This document shows, one piece after another, positions 1 through 12,143 of a stretch of DNA of 64,000 nt. The translations under genes and the position numbers were made by a program. Under the pieces are notes generated by a model. It made no database searches. It had not been told where the DNA came from and saw only the letters and a list, made by a program, of their open reading frames with translations. The stretch's first letter is position 1. Every line of letters starts with the position of its first letter. The DNA is from Lytechinus pictus (Eukaryota; Echinodermata; Echinoidea; Temnopleuroida; Toxopneustidae): assembly GCF_037042905.1 (NCBI RefSeq), contig NC_087254.1, positions 11,145,103 to 11,209,102 of the forward strand. The letters run 5' to 3'.

Positions 1-1197
1 TCCAAGTGACACTGTCAGTTTTTTATACATTATTAAAGTAGCAAGTGCATTGCAAATATTGTCTTGAATTAAAAAATACCATGATGTAAACTCAACACAA
101 AACAAATCAAACATGTTATTGTCTAATTAATGTTTTCCAAGTACCAACTTTGCTCCTGTCTATTGATATTCTGTGAGCATCAGTTGTTATAAAGTAATCA
201 TATTGTGTCTTTCTGTGAAAAATGTGTAAATGCTTATCCTTTGCACCAAAACCACCCCTCCCACCCCACGAAAATAGAAAAATTTTGAAAAAAAAGTGCT
301 ATATACATCTTAAAGGTCACCACCACTTCACTTGAATAATAGACATACAGTATATGAGCTTGCATGGATGTGGTCTATGGAATAGACTACATGTATATAC
401 CAGAGGTTTTCAAACTGTTTCCCTTTCTGACCAGATGAGACATGGAAACAGAGACTTTGAAAAGACTAATGTAATTAAATGAACAGCTACATGTAGGCTT
501 ATGCACACACACACACACACATTGCATTATTTGCTACTGCAGATTACAAACTTTCTCTACTTAGAAGATTTCTCAAAGAATTATGAATAATTTGTAAAGA
601 TTTACAGGAATTTTGTGAGTTTCCCTTTTTAATTGTTTTTTCTGTCCTAGTGTTCTACACATAATAAAAAAAGTGTAATGCATGAGTATTCTCATACATG
701 AATGTTTACAAAATTGTGGAATATGGAGTAAATAGCATCCTGGATAACTTAATAATGTAGGTGTCATAAAGAATTCATTTACAGAAATATTATGTGTTTC
801 CCTTTGTAATTGTTTTTCTGTCTTGTACTACATCGTCTACAAATATAAGAAAAATTGAAATGCATGAATATGCTCATATAAATGTGTTCAAAATTTCTGA
901 GTATGGGATAAAACAGCGTCGTGGACAGGTTCGCACAGGACATGAGACAGATTGATAAGAACATTAACATTCATTTAATAGCCACTTCAGACAATTTAAA
1001 CAAATGGTTAAACAATATTCTTTGATGATGTACCGGATACCCCCAATTCTGACTGAAGTATGTCTTCTAAATGGCAAATAAATATAAGGTAAATGTTTGG
1101 CGTCTCTGTGTTACTTACGGATGATGGCTTGAAACACAAGGTGTTATTGAATCAGCAATAATTTGTTGATGTAATATTCTTTATATTTTCTGAATAG
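1..1197. other. No recognisable gene; intron or intergenic sequence
   Basis: AT-rich sequence without a convincing coding stretch. If the plus-strand exons that follow belong to a larger gene, this is probably its upstream intron. It holds a short CA microsatellite. Confidence 0.5.
503..520. repeat. (CA)n microsatellite
   Basis: Nine uninterrupted CA units, seen directly in the sequence. Confidence 0.95.
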
Positions 1198-1266
1198 GCT
1201 TTGGATATTGAAGCTGAAGAGGACATCCATAACTATAGTGGAATACTTTCTACAAGCCATGCATAA
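1198..1266 (+). CDS. Possible alternative terminal exon, unrecognised plus-strand gene
   Basis: A splice-acceptor-like site (TTTTCTGAATAG) is followed by 22 open codons, peptide ALDIEAEEDIHNYSGILSTS then HA, and a TAA stop. The acidic, codon-like composition and the phase-0 entry match the entry phase of the exon at 2446. The two could therefore be alternative 3' ends of one transcript. No strong donor lies inside it, so it could not simply be an internal exon. I do not recognise the peptide. It is short enough to have arisen by chance. Confidence 0.3.
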   Translation, partial: ALDIEAEEDIHNYSGILSTSHA

Positions 1267-1284
1267 CAAGAATAATTGATCAAC

Positions 1285-1825
1285 CAAAGATCAGGACCAC
1301 AGATGAGGACCAGGACAGAAGATCAGGACTGAGGATCACGACCAGAACAGAGGATCAGGACCATGACAGATGATTAGGACCAAGGATTAGGACCAGGACA
1401 GAGGATCAGGATGAGGACAAGTGATCATAACCAGGGATCAGGATCAGGACTGAGGACCAGGACAGAGGATCAGGACCAGAATGGAGGATCAGGACCAGAA
1501 CGGAGGATCAGGACCATGACCGAGGATCAGGACCACGACAGATGATTAGAACCAGGACTAAGGATCAGGATGGGGATCAGGACAAGGACAGATGATCAGG
1601 ACCAGGACAAAGGATCAGGACCAGGACAGATGATCAAAACCAGGATCAAGGATCAGGACAAGGACAGATGATCAGAACTAGGACCAAGGACCAGGACGGA
1701 GGATCAGGACCAGGGCAAAGGATCAGGGCCAGGACACTTAGACTATCAGGACCGAGGATCATAGATCATGACACAAAACAAGAATCAAGGATCAGAACCC
1801 TGAATCAGTATCAAGGATCAAACAG
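1285..1825. repeat. GATCAGGACC(AGGACAGAG) minisatellite
   Basis: About 500 bp of imperfect tandem repeats of roughly 18-20 bp built on GATCAGGACC and AGGACAGAG, degenerating towards the right edge. A GAG|GTGAGC donor-like site occurs just after it at about 1853, so the array may sometimes be transcribed within an exon. The array has no stable coding frame. Confidence 0.9.
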
Positions 1826-2445
1826 GACCAAGCCAAGTGCCACAGAATGCAGAGGTGAGCTCTCATCATACAGAACAGTTAGCAAGCAATTATTTAAAAT
1901 CCTTACCATTTAAAACCTTTGTTTAGTAATAATGTCAAATTTTAAACAAAGAAGCATTTAATATTAGATGAATTTTGAAGATTTGCGGGGAGGGTAAATA
2001 CCAATACTTTCATACTGTAAGGAAACTTTTTAGTTACAGTCCATATATTTACCAATATTTTAGTTCAATGATGTATCGTGCTACTTAAAGTAGTACACAT
2101 GGGAGAGGTTCAATGTCTAAAAAAGGAAGCAATTATGAACTTGATTTGCAGAGTTGAAGTTTTGAAAGTTTTATTTGATTGAATTAAAGTAACAACTTTT
2201 ATTTCTTGTTCTCATATCGGTACAATGTGAATAAACAATGTAGATTTAACAATAATTTTGATATTGGTATCCAGTCAAAAATTCTGAGAACAGGAGGAGT
2301 TGAAGCCTGAAAAGCAATTTGACCTTTCAAGAAATGAACAATACCTTGCTGCCAAGATGACTGAAATCTATTCCTAATTGGGTATAGATGATATGAAATA
2401 CTTTATTTTTGAGAGTCTCATGTTATTCACTTTGATCTTTTATAG

Positions 2446-2512
2446 GAGATTGCTCAGAGAGACAAGCTAACAGAAGATCGGCAAGATGCCCAACAAGGTC
2501 CAGCTTTAATAG
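2446..2512 (+). CDS. Penultimate coding exon of an unrecognised plus-strand gene
   Basis: A 67-nt exon preceded by TTTTATAG and followed by the donor GTGAAT. It is open in phase 0 and encodes EIAQRDKLTEDRQDAQQG followed by PALI, a charged and hydrophilic peptide. It leaves one extra base (G), which joins exactly in frame to the exon at 3309 (GG AAA CCG). The matching splice phase, two good splice sites and non-repetitive sequence are the evidence. I do not recognise the family. Earlier exons must lie left of the window. Confidence 0.5.
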
Positions 2513-3308
2513 GTGAATATAATTATACCATTTAATGATTATTTTGTAAATAATTTTGTCTCGGCTGGATTGCACAAGCAAAATACAGGTGCTGCTTTTC
2601 TAATGAGGCAGCACCATTGTCAACAGTGGTGAAATATTTATCAAGGGTAATTTTTTGAGATGTCATTACTTTAAAAGTGTAAGGACCTGTTTCATGAAAC
2701 TTTATCATATTGGTAATCAAGTAACACTGATAATGTGGCATGAACTTTAGGTCATATGGTCAAGGTCAAAGGTCTTTAAGGGTTAATTAACTTTTACCAT
2801 GCTGTGGTATCAACATGAAAAACTTATCAAAGATTCAGATTTTGAAATTTCAAAGTAATTTTGAAAAAAAGAAATCATGAAAATAATGATTTCCAAAAAT
2901 TAAAAAAGTTTTAATGTTTGAATCCCTCCAAATTTGCACAAACAAAGAGGTCATATCTGATTACTGATATTACAGTTGTATTTACTATATACAACAAGTA
3001 ATCAAAATCCTTGCATTTGCTTTGAAAGAACAAGCATTTTGGATGGCATCTTATGGGGAAAATGATGCACCTAAAATGTACAATGCTGCTCCAAAAAGCA
3101 TAAACATGTGACTTGCATACACACTTACCATTGGCTACATCGTTCTTTGAATTTGATCTTTGTATAATGTGTGTGAGAGAGACTGTTTTCAATTGTTTCC
3201 ATGTAATAGGCCTTGATTGTATTGCAGATCACTGCAGCTTTGGGGTCAAAACCACTATTTTATTGTGAAATAAATTGAATTTTCAATCTTATTCTATTTC
3301 AATCTCAG

Positions 3309-3346
3309 GGAAACCGCCCACCTCAGCCGGACCAGAGAAGCACTAG
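3309..3346 (+). CDS. Terminal coding exon of the same unrecognised plus-strand gene
   Basis: The acceptor TTTCAATCTCAG is followed by GG AAA CCG and so on, ending in TAG. Joined to the exon at 2446-2512 it completes a Gly codon and adds KPPTSAGPEKH before the stop. The joined C-terminus is polar, with no membrane segment. An ATTAAA at about 3669 and several AATAAA-like hexamers downstream could serve polyadenylation, but none can be assigned. Protein identity is unknown. Confidence 0.5.
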
Positions 3347-4127
3347 ATGGGATTCAGCAACCCCTCTGTCAATTGGAAGATGCCTAGCTGCCTCAAGAGC
3401 AACGTTGAGCAAACATGCCAAGAAGAGCACCAGCTGGATTATAGTTTCTATTGATTTGTATTCATGAAGAAGTTCATCCTTATGATCAGTTGATTTAATA
3501 GTAAAAGCAGAAATATTAGAGAAAAATATTGGTGAATGTTTGATGAGCATTCATCAAAGAATAAGAAGATTTTGATTCGCAATTTCATATGCGAGCAGCT
3601 CCACCATAAATTCCATAAATTTCAATTTCTTTACTGGAACATGATGAAGAAAAATATATATTTTTTTATTAAAGAATTGGGTATGAAATGATGTGCCTGA
3701 TGATATATCCACCCCACAAAACCACTTTCAAATTTTGAGAAAAATTGCATTCTCGAGAATTTATATATAAAATGACATGGAGAAGTTGCTCATCTGTGAC
3801 TCAATTATTCTTTTACGGATTTTCATCAAACCTTCACCAACATTTTTCTCTATTTTTTCTGCTTTTATTAAGCCAACTTATCATGAGGGTGAACTTCCTC
3901 TTTATATAGGATACCCCCTCAACATTTTTTTTGATAAATCTGCCATGTAATTTTTTTTTTGCTGAGCCCCGCCTGCTGACTTTTTACTTTTGAGTCTTGT
4001 TCAACTTTTACGACCAAATTTGCAATGACCAAGAACGTGGTTGCAAAATTATGTTAAATTGTGTAAGTGCATATCTTACGTGCACATCCAAAATGTTCCA
4101 TAGGTTTGAAACTGTGTACCTAAAGAG

Positions 4128-4233
4128 GCTTTCACAATTGGTCATGCGATAGTTTGCGATCATTTGCTTACAATACATGTTGCACACAATCGCAACAGTT
4201 GTAAGCAGTCGCACCACCAGTTGTGAAAGGGGC
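4128..4233. repeat. Short inverted-repeat element
   Basis: The left end GCTTTCACAATTGG is mirrored by CCAGTTGTGAAAGGGGC on the right, enclosing about 75 bp of imperfect palindrome rich in TGCGA and TCGCA. It looks like a MITE or its remnant. Confidence 0.5.
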
Positions 4234-4725
4234 TTAAGGGCTGCGAGTTTGATCTCAAAAGTTGTGCGAAATTAATTACAAGAAAAACTTAATGAAACGT
4301 TGCAGTGCGAGCTTTTCACATTTTAGATTTATCAAAAAAAGTTGAGGGGGGGCCTTAATAAGCTCCTCTTCCTCCTTCCTGGTGTTATAGTGTTAAGATA
4401 GATGCCTGCATACCAAATACAATCATGGTCCAGGGCCAGTAGTACAGTGCAATATAAAGTGAGATGAATTGTTTTGCGTATGCTGTTCAAAAGAAATTGT
4501 TCACACCAGACATTCACTAAAAATTCTGGTTAGAAAAGAGTTATTTTTCACTCGTTCCGGAACAGGCTGTATTTGGTATGTATGGTTGATTGCATATAAT
4601 GGTCAGTTTGTGCATTTCATGATACACATGCGCAAGTCGTGCCCCAGTTTGGACATAGCCCTTACAAGTCAATCGTGTGACATTTGTCTGCCAAAGTGTA
4701 CCCAACGCCATCCTATACTCATAGT

Positions 4726-4839
4726 CAGTAGCGTACCGTGACTCGGAGGAGACAAAGCATTGGGGGGGCAAAGCATTGTTCACAGACAATGCACTGCCCC
4801 CCCAATGCTTTGTCTCCTGCGGTTCACGGTACGCTACTG
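4726..4839. repeat. 114-bp hairpin (long inverted repeat)
   Basis: Arms of about 45 bp run from CAGTAGCGTACCGTGA through GGAGACAAAGCATTGGGGGG and are mirrored by CCCCCCAATGCTTTGTCTCC through CACGGTACGCTACTG. The loop is about 28 bp and contains CAAAGCATTG and CAATGCACTG, a smaller nested palindrome. The near-identity of the arms suggests a recent hairpin-type element. Confidence 0.85.
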
Positions 4840-7800
4840 CTCATAGTATTTCTTTCAAAGTGCATGATTACAAACCCCATTTAAACATTAGCTTTCCTTT
4901 GGATCTCATTTATACTTTTGATTAATCCTTATTCCTTAATTTTCAAATTCTCACTCACGGCCCAAGTTATCTTGTATGTACATGTGCATATTAGGAAAAG
5001 TGGTTGACTCAAAAGCTCCCGTGACGAGACTCTTGTGGCATGTGTATTATGAAACGGTCAAATTGCTTTAAAGCTTTGTGTACGAAACTCTCATATACAA
5101 GTTTTTAGTGTTTAATAAGCTTCTTATGTTTTAATGCATGAATGAAAAATCATGCCCACATTGCAGGTTCAAGCTATTCTCCCATTCGCCTGTATTCTGA
5201 AGTCCAAATACACCATATTGATCTTACTCAGCTAAAATTATAAGAAGTTGAAAATGTCTACATTTTGGTTGCGTATATGTTTCGTATATTTACTACTTAA
5301 TTTCCCGTGCTTCAATGACGAGCAAGCTATTCTGGTTGCTATTCCCAGGCAAATATGAATATTTTGAAGGTCAAATGAGTTGATTGTATCACACTTTCCT
5401 GTCCATTGGCTAAACAGCAACTGGTTAAACCAGCTTTAGACCAAGAGTTGAACTAAACCTAAGTTCAGAATACAGGTTTTTAGTGTAAAATATATTAACT
5501 ATCAGCCACTGCTTATTAAGTTGTTTTAATGTGCCAAAGGTTTTGAGTCATTAGTTTGTTTTGTAATCTGATAGTGTAAAAGATGACTAGGTATACATAG
5601 TTTAATAGACTGCAGGCAAAATCCGCTTCAAAATCTAAGCTACCCTTTTTTTACTTCTGATGCTAATTTTCCCTAAATTCCTTCTATTATTTGTGCTTTT
5701 ATGAAACCAATTTATTCACATGGAGGAATCAGTGAATGTGACATACATGTATTAATGATTTGAGTGTCTTAGTAGACAGTACCCATATAATATAAGTAAT
5801 CTCTAATGGTAACAATCACAAAAATGGAACAGAAATCCAACAAATTATATGTATTGTATAGAATGTTTTTGCCAAATTGTTCAGATAGAAATTGAATGAT
5901 TACTGAGCAACTGGAAAAATAAGCACAGCATTATAAGACATTTGAATAGTCTTAGATCATTTACAGTTTCACTAGTAACAAGCTTTTCATAAAAACAAAT
6001 ATCAGTGTTCTTACTAAATCTTACACTGATGAAAGCCCTTTAACGTCATTTAGAAAAGGGGCTAGATTTCCTTTAGTATACAACGCTTAGATATATTGCA
6101 TATTATGATTATTATTATTACGAAGATGTTACGTGTTACTTCAATTTATCTCATTTATTCATTTACATGGTAAGAGTGATGATCAAATCACTTTTGGATG
6201 TATCAAGGTCAGAGGTCAAAGATTTCATACACCTGCTAATGTGTTCCTATGATCATGTGAACAATCAACTCCAAACTTGGCTTATGCAAGTATAAGCAAA
6301 GACTAGGTTTCCAAGTCATACGCGTGGAGGTCATGAAGTTATTTCATATCAGAAAATTGCATTCAGCATGTTTGAGGACCGCAAGGTTGGAGATGTCAAT
6401 CATAAAAAAATCACTCTCCATCAATAATTTAAAGATCCAGTTAACAATCAGATTTAGACTTGATTCATGTATATATGTGTACATGCACATAGGAAAGATC
6501 TGATTAGGAAAAAGTGTGTAGGTATGTTGCAGATAAGCAATGGCCAAGGTATAGCAAATGGTTGGAGTGGAGGATCCATTAAGTTTTCATAAATGTAATA
6601 TTGTTGGGAAAAGTGTGTAAAACAATTTTTTATCTCTACATTAAGCATGGTACATGTTAAAATAGCTTGAACCTGTCTTCATGTCTATGAATATGTATAC
6701 ATGTATTGTTCTAATTAATTTTGTACCTTTTTTTTTCTTTGAGAAACTTTGTAAGGCTGGCAGTCCAGGAGATTTATTCAAGTGAAAGCACCGGAGCAGT
6801 GACCTTTTAGATTGATGGGAGCGGGTCCTGGACCTCACAAACATGGACTGGTGCCTGGTCTGTGCTGTGGTCTTCCTTCTAACTCACACAATTTATGATG
6901 TCACCAGTGAGAGACTCATCTTTTATCAATGTGTAGAGAGAGGCACATGTCATCATCAGACATATCATGCATCTGTCCTAATGTAAGTGCTTTAATTGTG
7001 ATTTCAGTGACTTGTCTGAGAGTATGCTATACAATACAATGAGATTTTCCAGGTCTTATGTCACTGAGGGCACGAAATATCAGTATTAGATTATTTTTGT
7101 CCAATATTTTGCATCGATGCCAGTTTCGGCTATTTCAAACAACCCCCCCCCCAAAAAAAAAATGCATTGAAATAAAAAAAAATAGCCCTTACTCTACGCC
7201 CCTTCATATTCATTAATCTGTAAAAATTGCTCTGTTCCTCTCATACTACATCCTAGATTTTCTCATTTTCATACCCAACCCACACTTTATCATTAACCTG
7301 ACCCCCTGCCTAACCATTTTCTTATTTAGTTTGTTATACCTCAACCCATTGATCTCTTGCAGTATCTCTGTTCTTCCTTGTACCACACCCCCTCCCTCTG
7401 ATTACCCCCATTCCCCTCTCATTCTCATTTTCTCCTTCCACCTCTCTCATTCTCTTTCTCTTCTCCTAGCTTCATGTTTATCTCTTCATCAATCCATTGA
7501 TTACAGACTTTCTCTCCCTCCTTGTACTCCCTATCCCTCTCTTACACTCAGTTTGTCTTCCTTTTATGTCCTTTCAACATGAATTCATCATGACTGATGT
7601 TACAATGTTCTAAATCAGCAGAAAAAAGTTCATGAATAAAGTGACATGATATATATTCCTCGATTTAAAAAAAAAAGAAGGAAAATTCACTTCAGTAGAA
7701 GAGTTAAATACTATACTAAGATATCTGTACATTTTGCAATTATGTTTCTATGAATTCCAATTGCATCCCCCCATCTTACCCCCATCCCTTTCTGGAAAAA

Positions 7801-8239
7801 AATGTACATATATGGTAAAAACTACATGCAAAAACTTATAAACTTGGTCCTTTGCTTTTAGTCGATATGGTAAAACCAATGCAGGTGTTTATCCATCCAG
7901 ACGTAACCCCAGAATTGGTAAAGATAAGTGTAGACTGGCTTAGGAATTCAATGGCTCTGTGAAGAAGGTTGAAGCCTCGACATAGGCTGTTTCTTAGCAC
8001 TTGAATGTGCTTGAATGTTCATTCCCTACTCTAAAAAAATGAAAAGACAGAAGACTTATTATCTGTCATATTATTAAGAAAATTTCAAGAAGTGCAATGT
8101 CATATTTCGTGAATAGTTCTAGGAAAACTAGGACAAATTTGCCATCTGATAACCTCCAAGAGCATGACCCCGTCGGTGAAAAGCTTCCCAGGTGGCATTT
8201 CCATCTCATGAGAATGTCGTTCCCAAGAGGTCATTCCTG

Positions 8240-8450
8240 CTTGATATGATTCCCACCCGGTACCAGAGCATGACTCTTAGAAGACTGCTTTCTCACAGGC
8301 AACTCTCCTGGGAGAAAGTGTTTCCCCGGAGGATAACTCCTCTTGATATGATTCCCATCTGACACCAGAGCATGACTCTTAGAAAAGATAACTCTTGTGG
8401 GAGAAAGTGTTCCCTGGAGGATAACTCCCCTTGATATGATTCCCATTTGA
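8240..8450. repeat. Tandem repeats of about 90-100 bp
   Basis: CTTGATATGATTCCCA recurs at 8240, 8342 and 8430, followed in the first two copies by ACCAGAGCATGACTCTTAGAA. GGGAGAAAGTGTT and GGAGGATAACTCC lie between copies. The period is irregular (102 and 88 bp), so it is an internal minisatellite of the larger inverted-repeat element. Confidence 0.7.
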
Positions 8451-8519
8451 AAACTCCAGAACACAAATCTTCTGGAGTACAGCCCTCTGAGAGCAACTCT
8501 GAGGCCTCCCACACCTTAC

Positions 8520-10510
8520 CCCAGATGATGGCTCCTATGAGTTGACAGTCTCCAGGGAGTTCTAATTTGTAGACAGCAAATCACTTGTCTGTGTCTTCCA
8601 CACGGTTACTTGATTGACGACCATAGTTCAAGGTGTCAATTCAAATTTTGGCCTTTACGTACTAAATTGATGTAGGTGTTACTTGACGTACTAAACTGCT
8701 GTAGGTGTTGCTTGATTAACTGTCAGCCATAGTTTAAGTACTTGTTAAAGTTGTAACTTGATCTTTAGTAGTCGTTCACAGTACTGTCGCAGCCTTCTAG
8801 ATGATTTTTATGTAACACTCTGGCATAAACCACTAATTGAGGATGCTCAAATTTTGAATCTCATGCTCTGGTACCCCTCTGGTTTCAAGTTTTGAACATC
8901 CCTCAGCAATTTTTAAGGGTATGTAACCCAGCTAGAAAGATATCTCTGTTACTGCACAAGTATGAAGCACTGATTCCTCCAATTATTGTTTTGAGAAAGG
9001 TCTCCGTGTTCTATTAGCAAATTTTCCCTAATTGATTTAATTGATTTTCTGAATATTGGCTTTCTGGTAAATGCCATTACATTCATGCCTTTTCCCATAA
9101 AAGAAAAGGGCAGTTTTATATCCCAGATTCAGTGCATCTTGTCAAAGTCTCGGTCTAGATTCTTCTGTGGTGTTCAAGAAGGGTTATTGCTGTAATTGCT
9201 GGTGAAACTATTATAATGTCCATGACTGTTAGTGATGACTGCTGATCAGAGCTCTTTGGTGTAGTGTAGCTTAATATCCTTTGTGGACTCTACAACCATG
9301 CTGTTATCTGGATCACATTGGATTGCTATCAAACAGAGGATAATTCCAAGTGCAATATTGACCTTTGGGTAATGGCATTGGGCTGACTTCTACATTACAG
9401 TGACTGCTGTTTTTGGTCAGATATTTGGTTGCAACATCGGTATGCTGACAGTTGGATTTTAGGGTTTGTGTACTTTTCTGTGTGGAATCGATCTTGAGCC
9501 AGATTGATACCACAAGAAGACAATCCAGTCTCTCCTCTTTGCAGGAACATTCTGGCCCATGCAAGCGCCACATTGATGATCGCTATGTCAGCAGTCTAAT
9601 TAAGCTTACCAGGTACCCTCTGAATACCTTGGTAGATATCGTCAAGTGTAGGCTGATATCATCTGGGCAGGATCAGTACCGTAGTGATTTGTCTAGATAA
9701 GACCACAGCTCATCTCAAATGTAGTTTCAGTTTTTGAACAGTCAGTCCCTTGCTGCATTATGTGAAGGTTAATCCATTTGATGTGTAAAGGAACTTAGCA
9801 GATCTAGGCCATGACACATAGATACAATTGATATTACTATGGATGGGATGTCAGAATCCCAGAGCTTGAAGGAGCTTGGTGATACACAGAAGACTCCCAA
9901 GCATCAAGCTCAAGCCTGACAGAGCTCAAAGACCCGCAATAATGTATGCGATTTTAGGCCAGAGACTCTATCCAGCAGAGATTGCTGAGGGTTGTGTATA
10001 GGAATTCACTGTGATGTATCCCTGAGAAAGCAAATGTTTAGGATGAGCGAAAGCTCCTACTGCAGGACATTCTATGTACGAGACTTCTGAATGTCTGCAG
10101 TGACAGTCCCATGCTATCCATGAAATATGACATTGCACTTTGCTACTAATTATTGATTAGGTTTTATAAACTACCTTTCAGGGGATATGAAGCACCTAGT
10201 GTTCAGGGGCTGGCCTGTGTTTAGAGCCCGCGGGGTTCAGAGGCTCCCACTTCACATACATTGTTATTTCGATGCCAAGATCTCCTTTCTTTCCGAGTTG
10301 TGAGGTGCATTGGATATATAAACACAAGTATGTGTTTTCCATAGATGAATGGACCAATCCCCCCCCCCCACTACCAAAATATGCCAGGTGCCTTTTTTTT
10401 ATTTAGACATGCAACTGAATGTTTGAATTCATTTGAAATTCATAGAAACAAGATGTATTCTGTACAGATATAAGTATCAACAATAATTGAAGTAGTTGAT
10501 AACTATTTCA
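8520..10510. other. Interior of the inverted-repeat element; no intact ORF
   Basis: Higher in GC than the surroundings but broken by stops on both strands. On the minus strand, short stretches around 9300-9720 (for example VSLIRLLT and WRLHGPECSC) weakly recall decayed retroelement pol sequence. No catalytic motif could be identified. Left as unassigned. Confidence 0.3.
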
Positions 10511-11445
10511 ATTAAATGATTAAAAGCTGAAAGAAAAATGAAAAAAAAAATCATTTGGTATTCTGAAGAAGCTGGTTGAATAGAACATTATTGCATCAGT
10601 CATGATTGACAAATGTTGGGAGGATGCGAAAGGAAAGAAGAGTGACAGAGATGGTTGGATAGTACAGGGAGGTATGGAGAGACTGCAATCAATGGATTGA
10701 CAGATAAACAAAGGAGAAGATGGAGAAAGAATAGAGAAGGGAGAGGTGGAGGGGATGATGAGAAAGAGAGAGGAATGGAGGTAAGAGGGGGCAGGTACAA
10801 GGATGGATAGAGGGACTACAAAGAGATCAATGGATTGAGATATAGGAATAGAGAAATGGGAGGGTGTCAGGTAATGAAAAAGAAGGGGGTGTGGTACAGA
10901 GACCAGAAAATGAGAGTTAGGAGAAAAGAATCAATGTCGCCCTCAACGACATGATCTAGGAATCTCATTGTATTGTTTATGTACTATTGACAATTTTTCT
11001 TAGAAATCACAATTCAAAGCACTTCAGCTTGGGCAGGGGCATGCTATGGTTGATATGTCATGAGCACCTCTGTACATTGGCAAAAGGAGTCTTTTGCTGG
11101 TGACATGAATTTGTGCGAGTCTGGTTGGAAGACTACAGCTCAGACTGGGCAGCAGCCATTTTGTGAGGGTCAGGGTTTGCCTCATTGATCTTGGTCACTT
11201 GCTCTGGGGCTCCTTGCTTGAATAAATCTTTTGGGCTGCTGGTCATTTTTTTTTAGTAAAACAATTCTGTTCTGTAAATAGAGATATTAAAGTAATAAAG
11301 TTAACATTTTATTTTCATACTCTGGTCTTTATTATTGTAGTTGTGTTTTGTACAAATCTCTTTCCGCCGTCTCTTACCAACCCCACCCTTCCCCTAAAAA
11401 AGTTCTGCCCTCTATGGTTCTACATTTTATTTTAATGTCCATTTA

Positions 11446-12143
11446 CAGGGGCGGCACCATTCCACCATTTTGATGGGGGCGGCAAATGTGTGCCAAAGGC
11501 CTTCTATGACAAATATGGGATTTATATATTGGGTGATTTCAAGTTTGATTTTGGTGTCGGTGTTGGAAGCAAAAGATTACCCAACATTCGAATTCACCTT
11601 ATAGCTCAACACTAAGTGACGCCTTTAAGATCAGTATTACATTTGTTTTGGTACTTCGCTGATCTAAAAATTGTACCAACACCAAAAGGCAACTTGAAAT
11701 CACCCACTGCGTATCAAAATAAAGTAATCCAAATTTAGAATCTTCAGAAATGTTCCTAAAACTTGGATGAATATCCAGGATTTAATTAACGTTTGAATTT
11801 GAATAAATGGTTACAAACTGCTTTCACATTCTGGTAAATTTTGTTTTCCAATACTCTCATGATGCAAGTGGTTAACATAACATCTTTATATTAAATTAAA
11901 AAAAATTGAGCTTTGATGCGTGTTGTATTCAACATTGTTCATATGGAAAAAAATAAGAGAAAAATCTAATTCGTCTAGATACTGTACTGAAAAATAATAT
12001 AGTGTATTGTTTGATTTTTAGCCACTGATTCTCAGTTTTTTTTTAAAAATCAAGTCGATGTTAACAAATGCCATCAATACCGGCCTTCTAAATTTGGATT
12101 ACCCTTATTAAAATGTTTAAAGTCGGTAGTGGTGCCGCCCCTG
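11446..12143. mobile_element. 698-bp CAGGGGC-ended inverted-terminal-repeat element
   Basis: Begins CAGGGGCGGCACCA and ends with its exact complement TGGTGCCGCCCCTG (14-bp perfect termini). Flanks are TTTA on the left and TATT on the right, so a TA target duplication is possible, but no 8-bp duplication is visible. The CAGGG start is typical of hAT-type termini; that assignment is an inference. It has no transposase frame, so it would be non-autonomous. A smaller palindrome is nested inside. Confidence 0.75.
11532..11708. repeat. Nested inverted repeat (GGGTGATTTCAAGTT ends)
   Basis: GGGTGATTTCAAGTTTGA, followed by TTTTGGTGTCGGTGTTGG, is mirrored by CCAACACCAAAAGG and CAACTTGAAATCACCC, about 177 bp in all. 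It lies inside the 698-bp element and is probably a later insertion of a different small family. Confidence 0.65.

Larger units (their letters stand above)
3347..6729. other. 3' UTR and intergenic sequence with small inverted repeats
   Basis: No supported coding sequence. The first few hundred bases are probably the 3' UTR of the plus-strand gene. The rest is AT-rich and contains two short inverted-repeat elements, listed separately. Confidence 0.5.
6730..11270. mobile_element. 4.5-kb element with long inverted terminal arms
   Basis: About 900 bp at 6730-7670 reappears inverted and diverged at about 10510-11270. Shared blocks include GAGATTTATTCAAG, GATGTCACCAG (inverted CTGGTGACATGA), AAGTGCTTT with TTGTGATTTC, and ACAATACAATGAGATT. 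A pyrimidine-rich tract (7330-7585) is mirrored by a purine-rich tract (10600-10920). The 2.8 kb interior has small tandem repeats and no intact open frame of useful length. The architecture fits a decayed element with inverted termini (a foldback, DIRS-like or DNA transposon), or an old inverted duplication. I saw reverse-transcriptase-like hints in the interior but could not confirm them. Confidence 0.6.

Noticed and set aside
6843..7943. A possible two-exon secreted peptide (hydrophobic N-terminus MDWCLVCAVVFLL, CX5C motif, RYGK, 73 codons) joined by good splice sites.
   Set aside because: The first exon lies in an arm of the 4.5-kb inverted-repeat element, and the matching part of the other arm has an early stop in the corresponding frame, so coding is not conserved.
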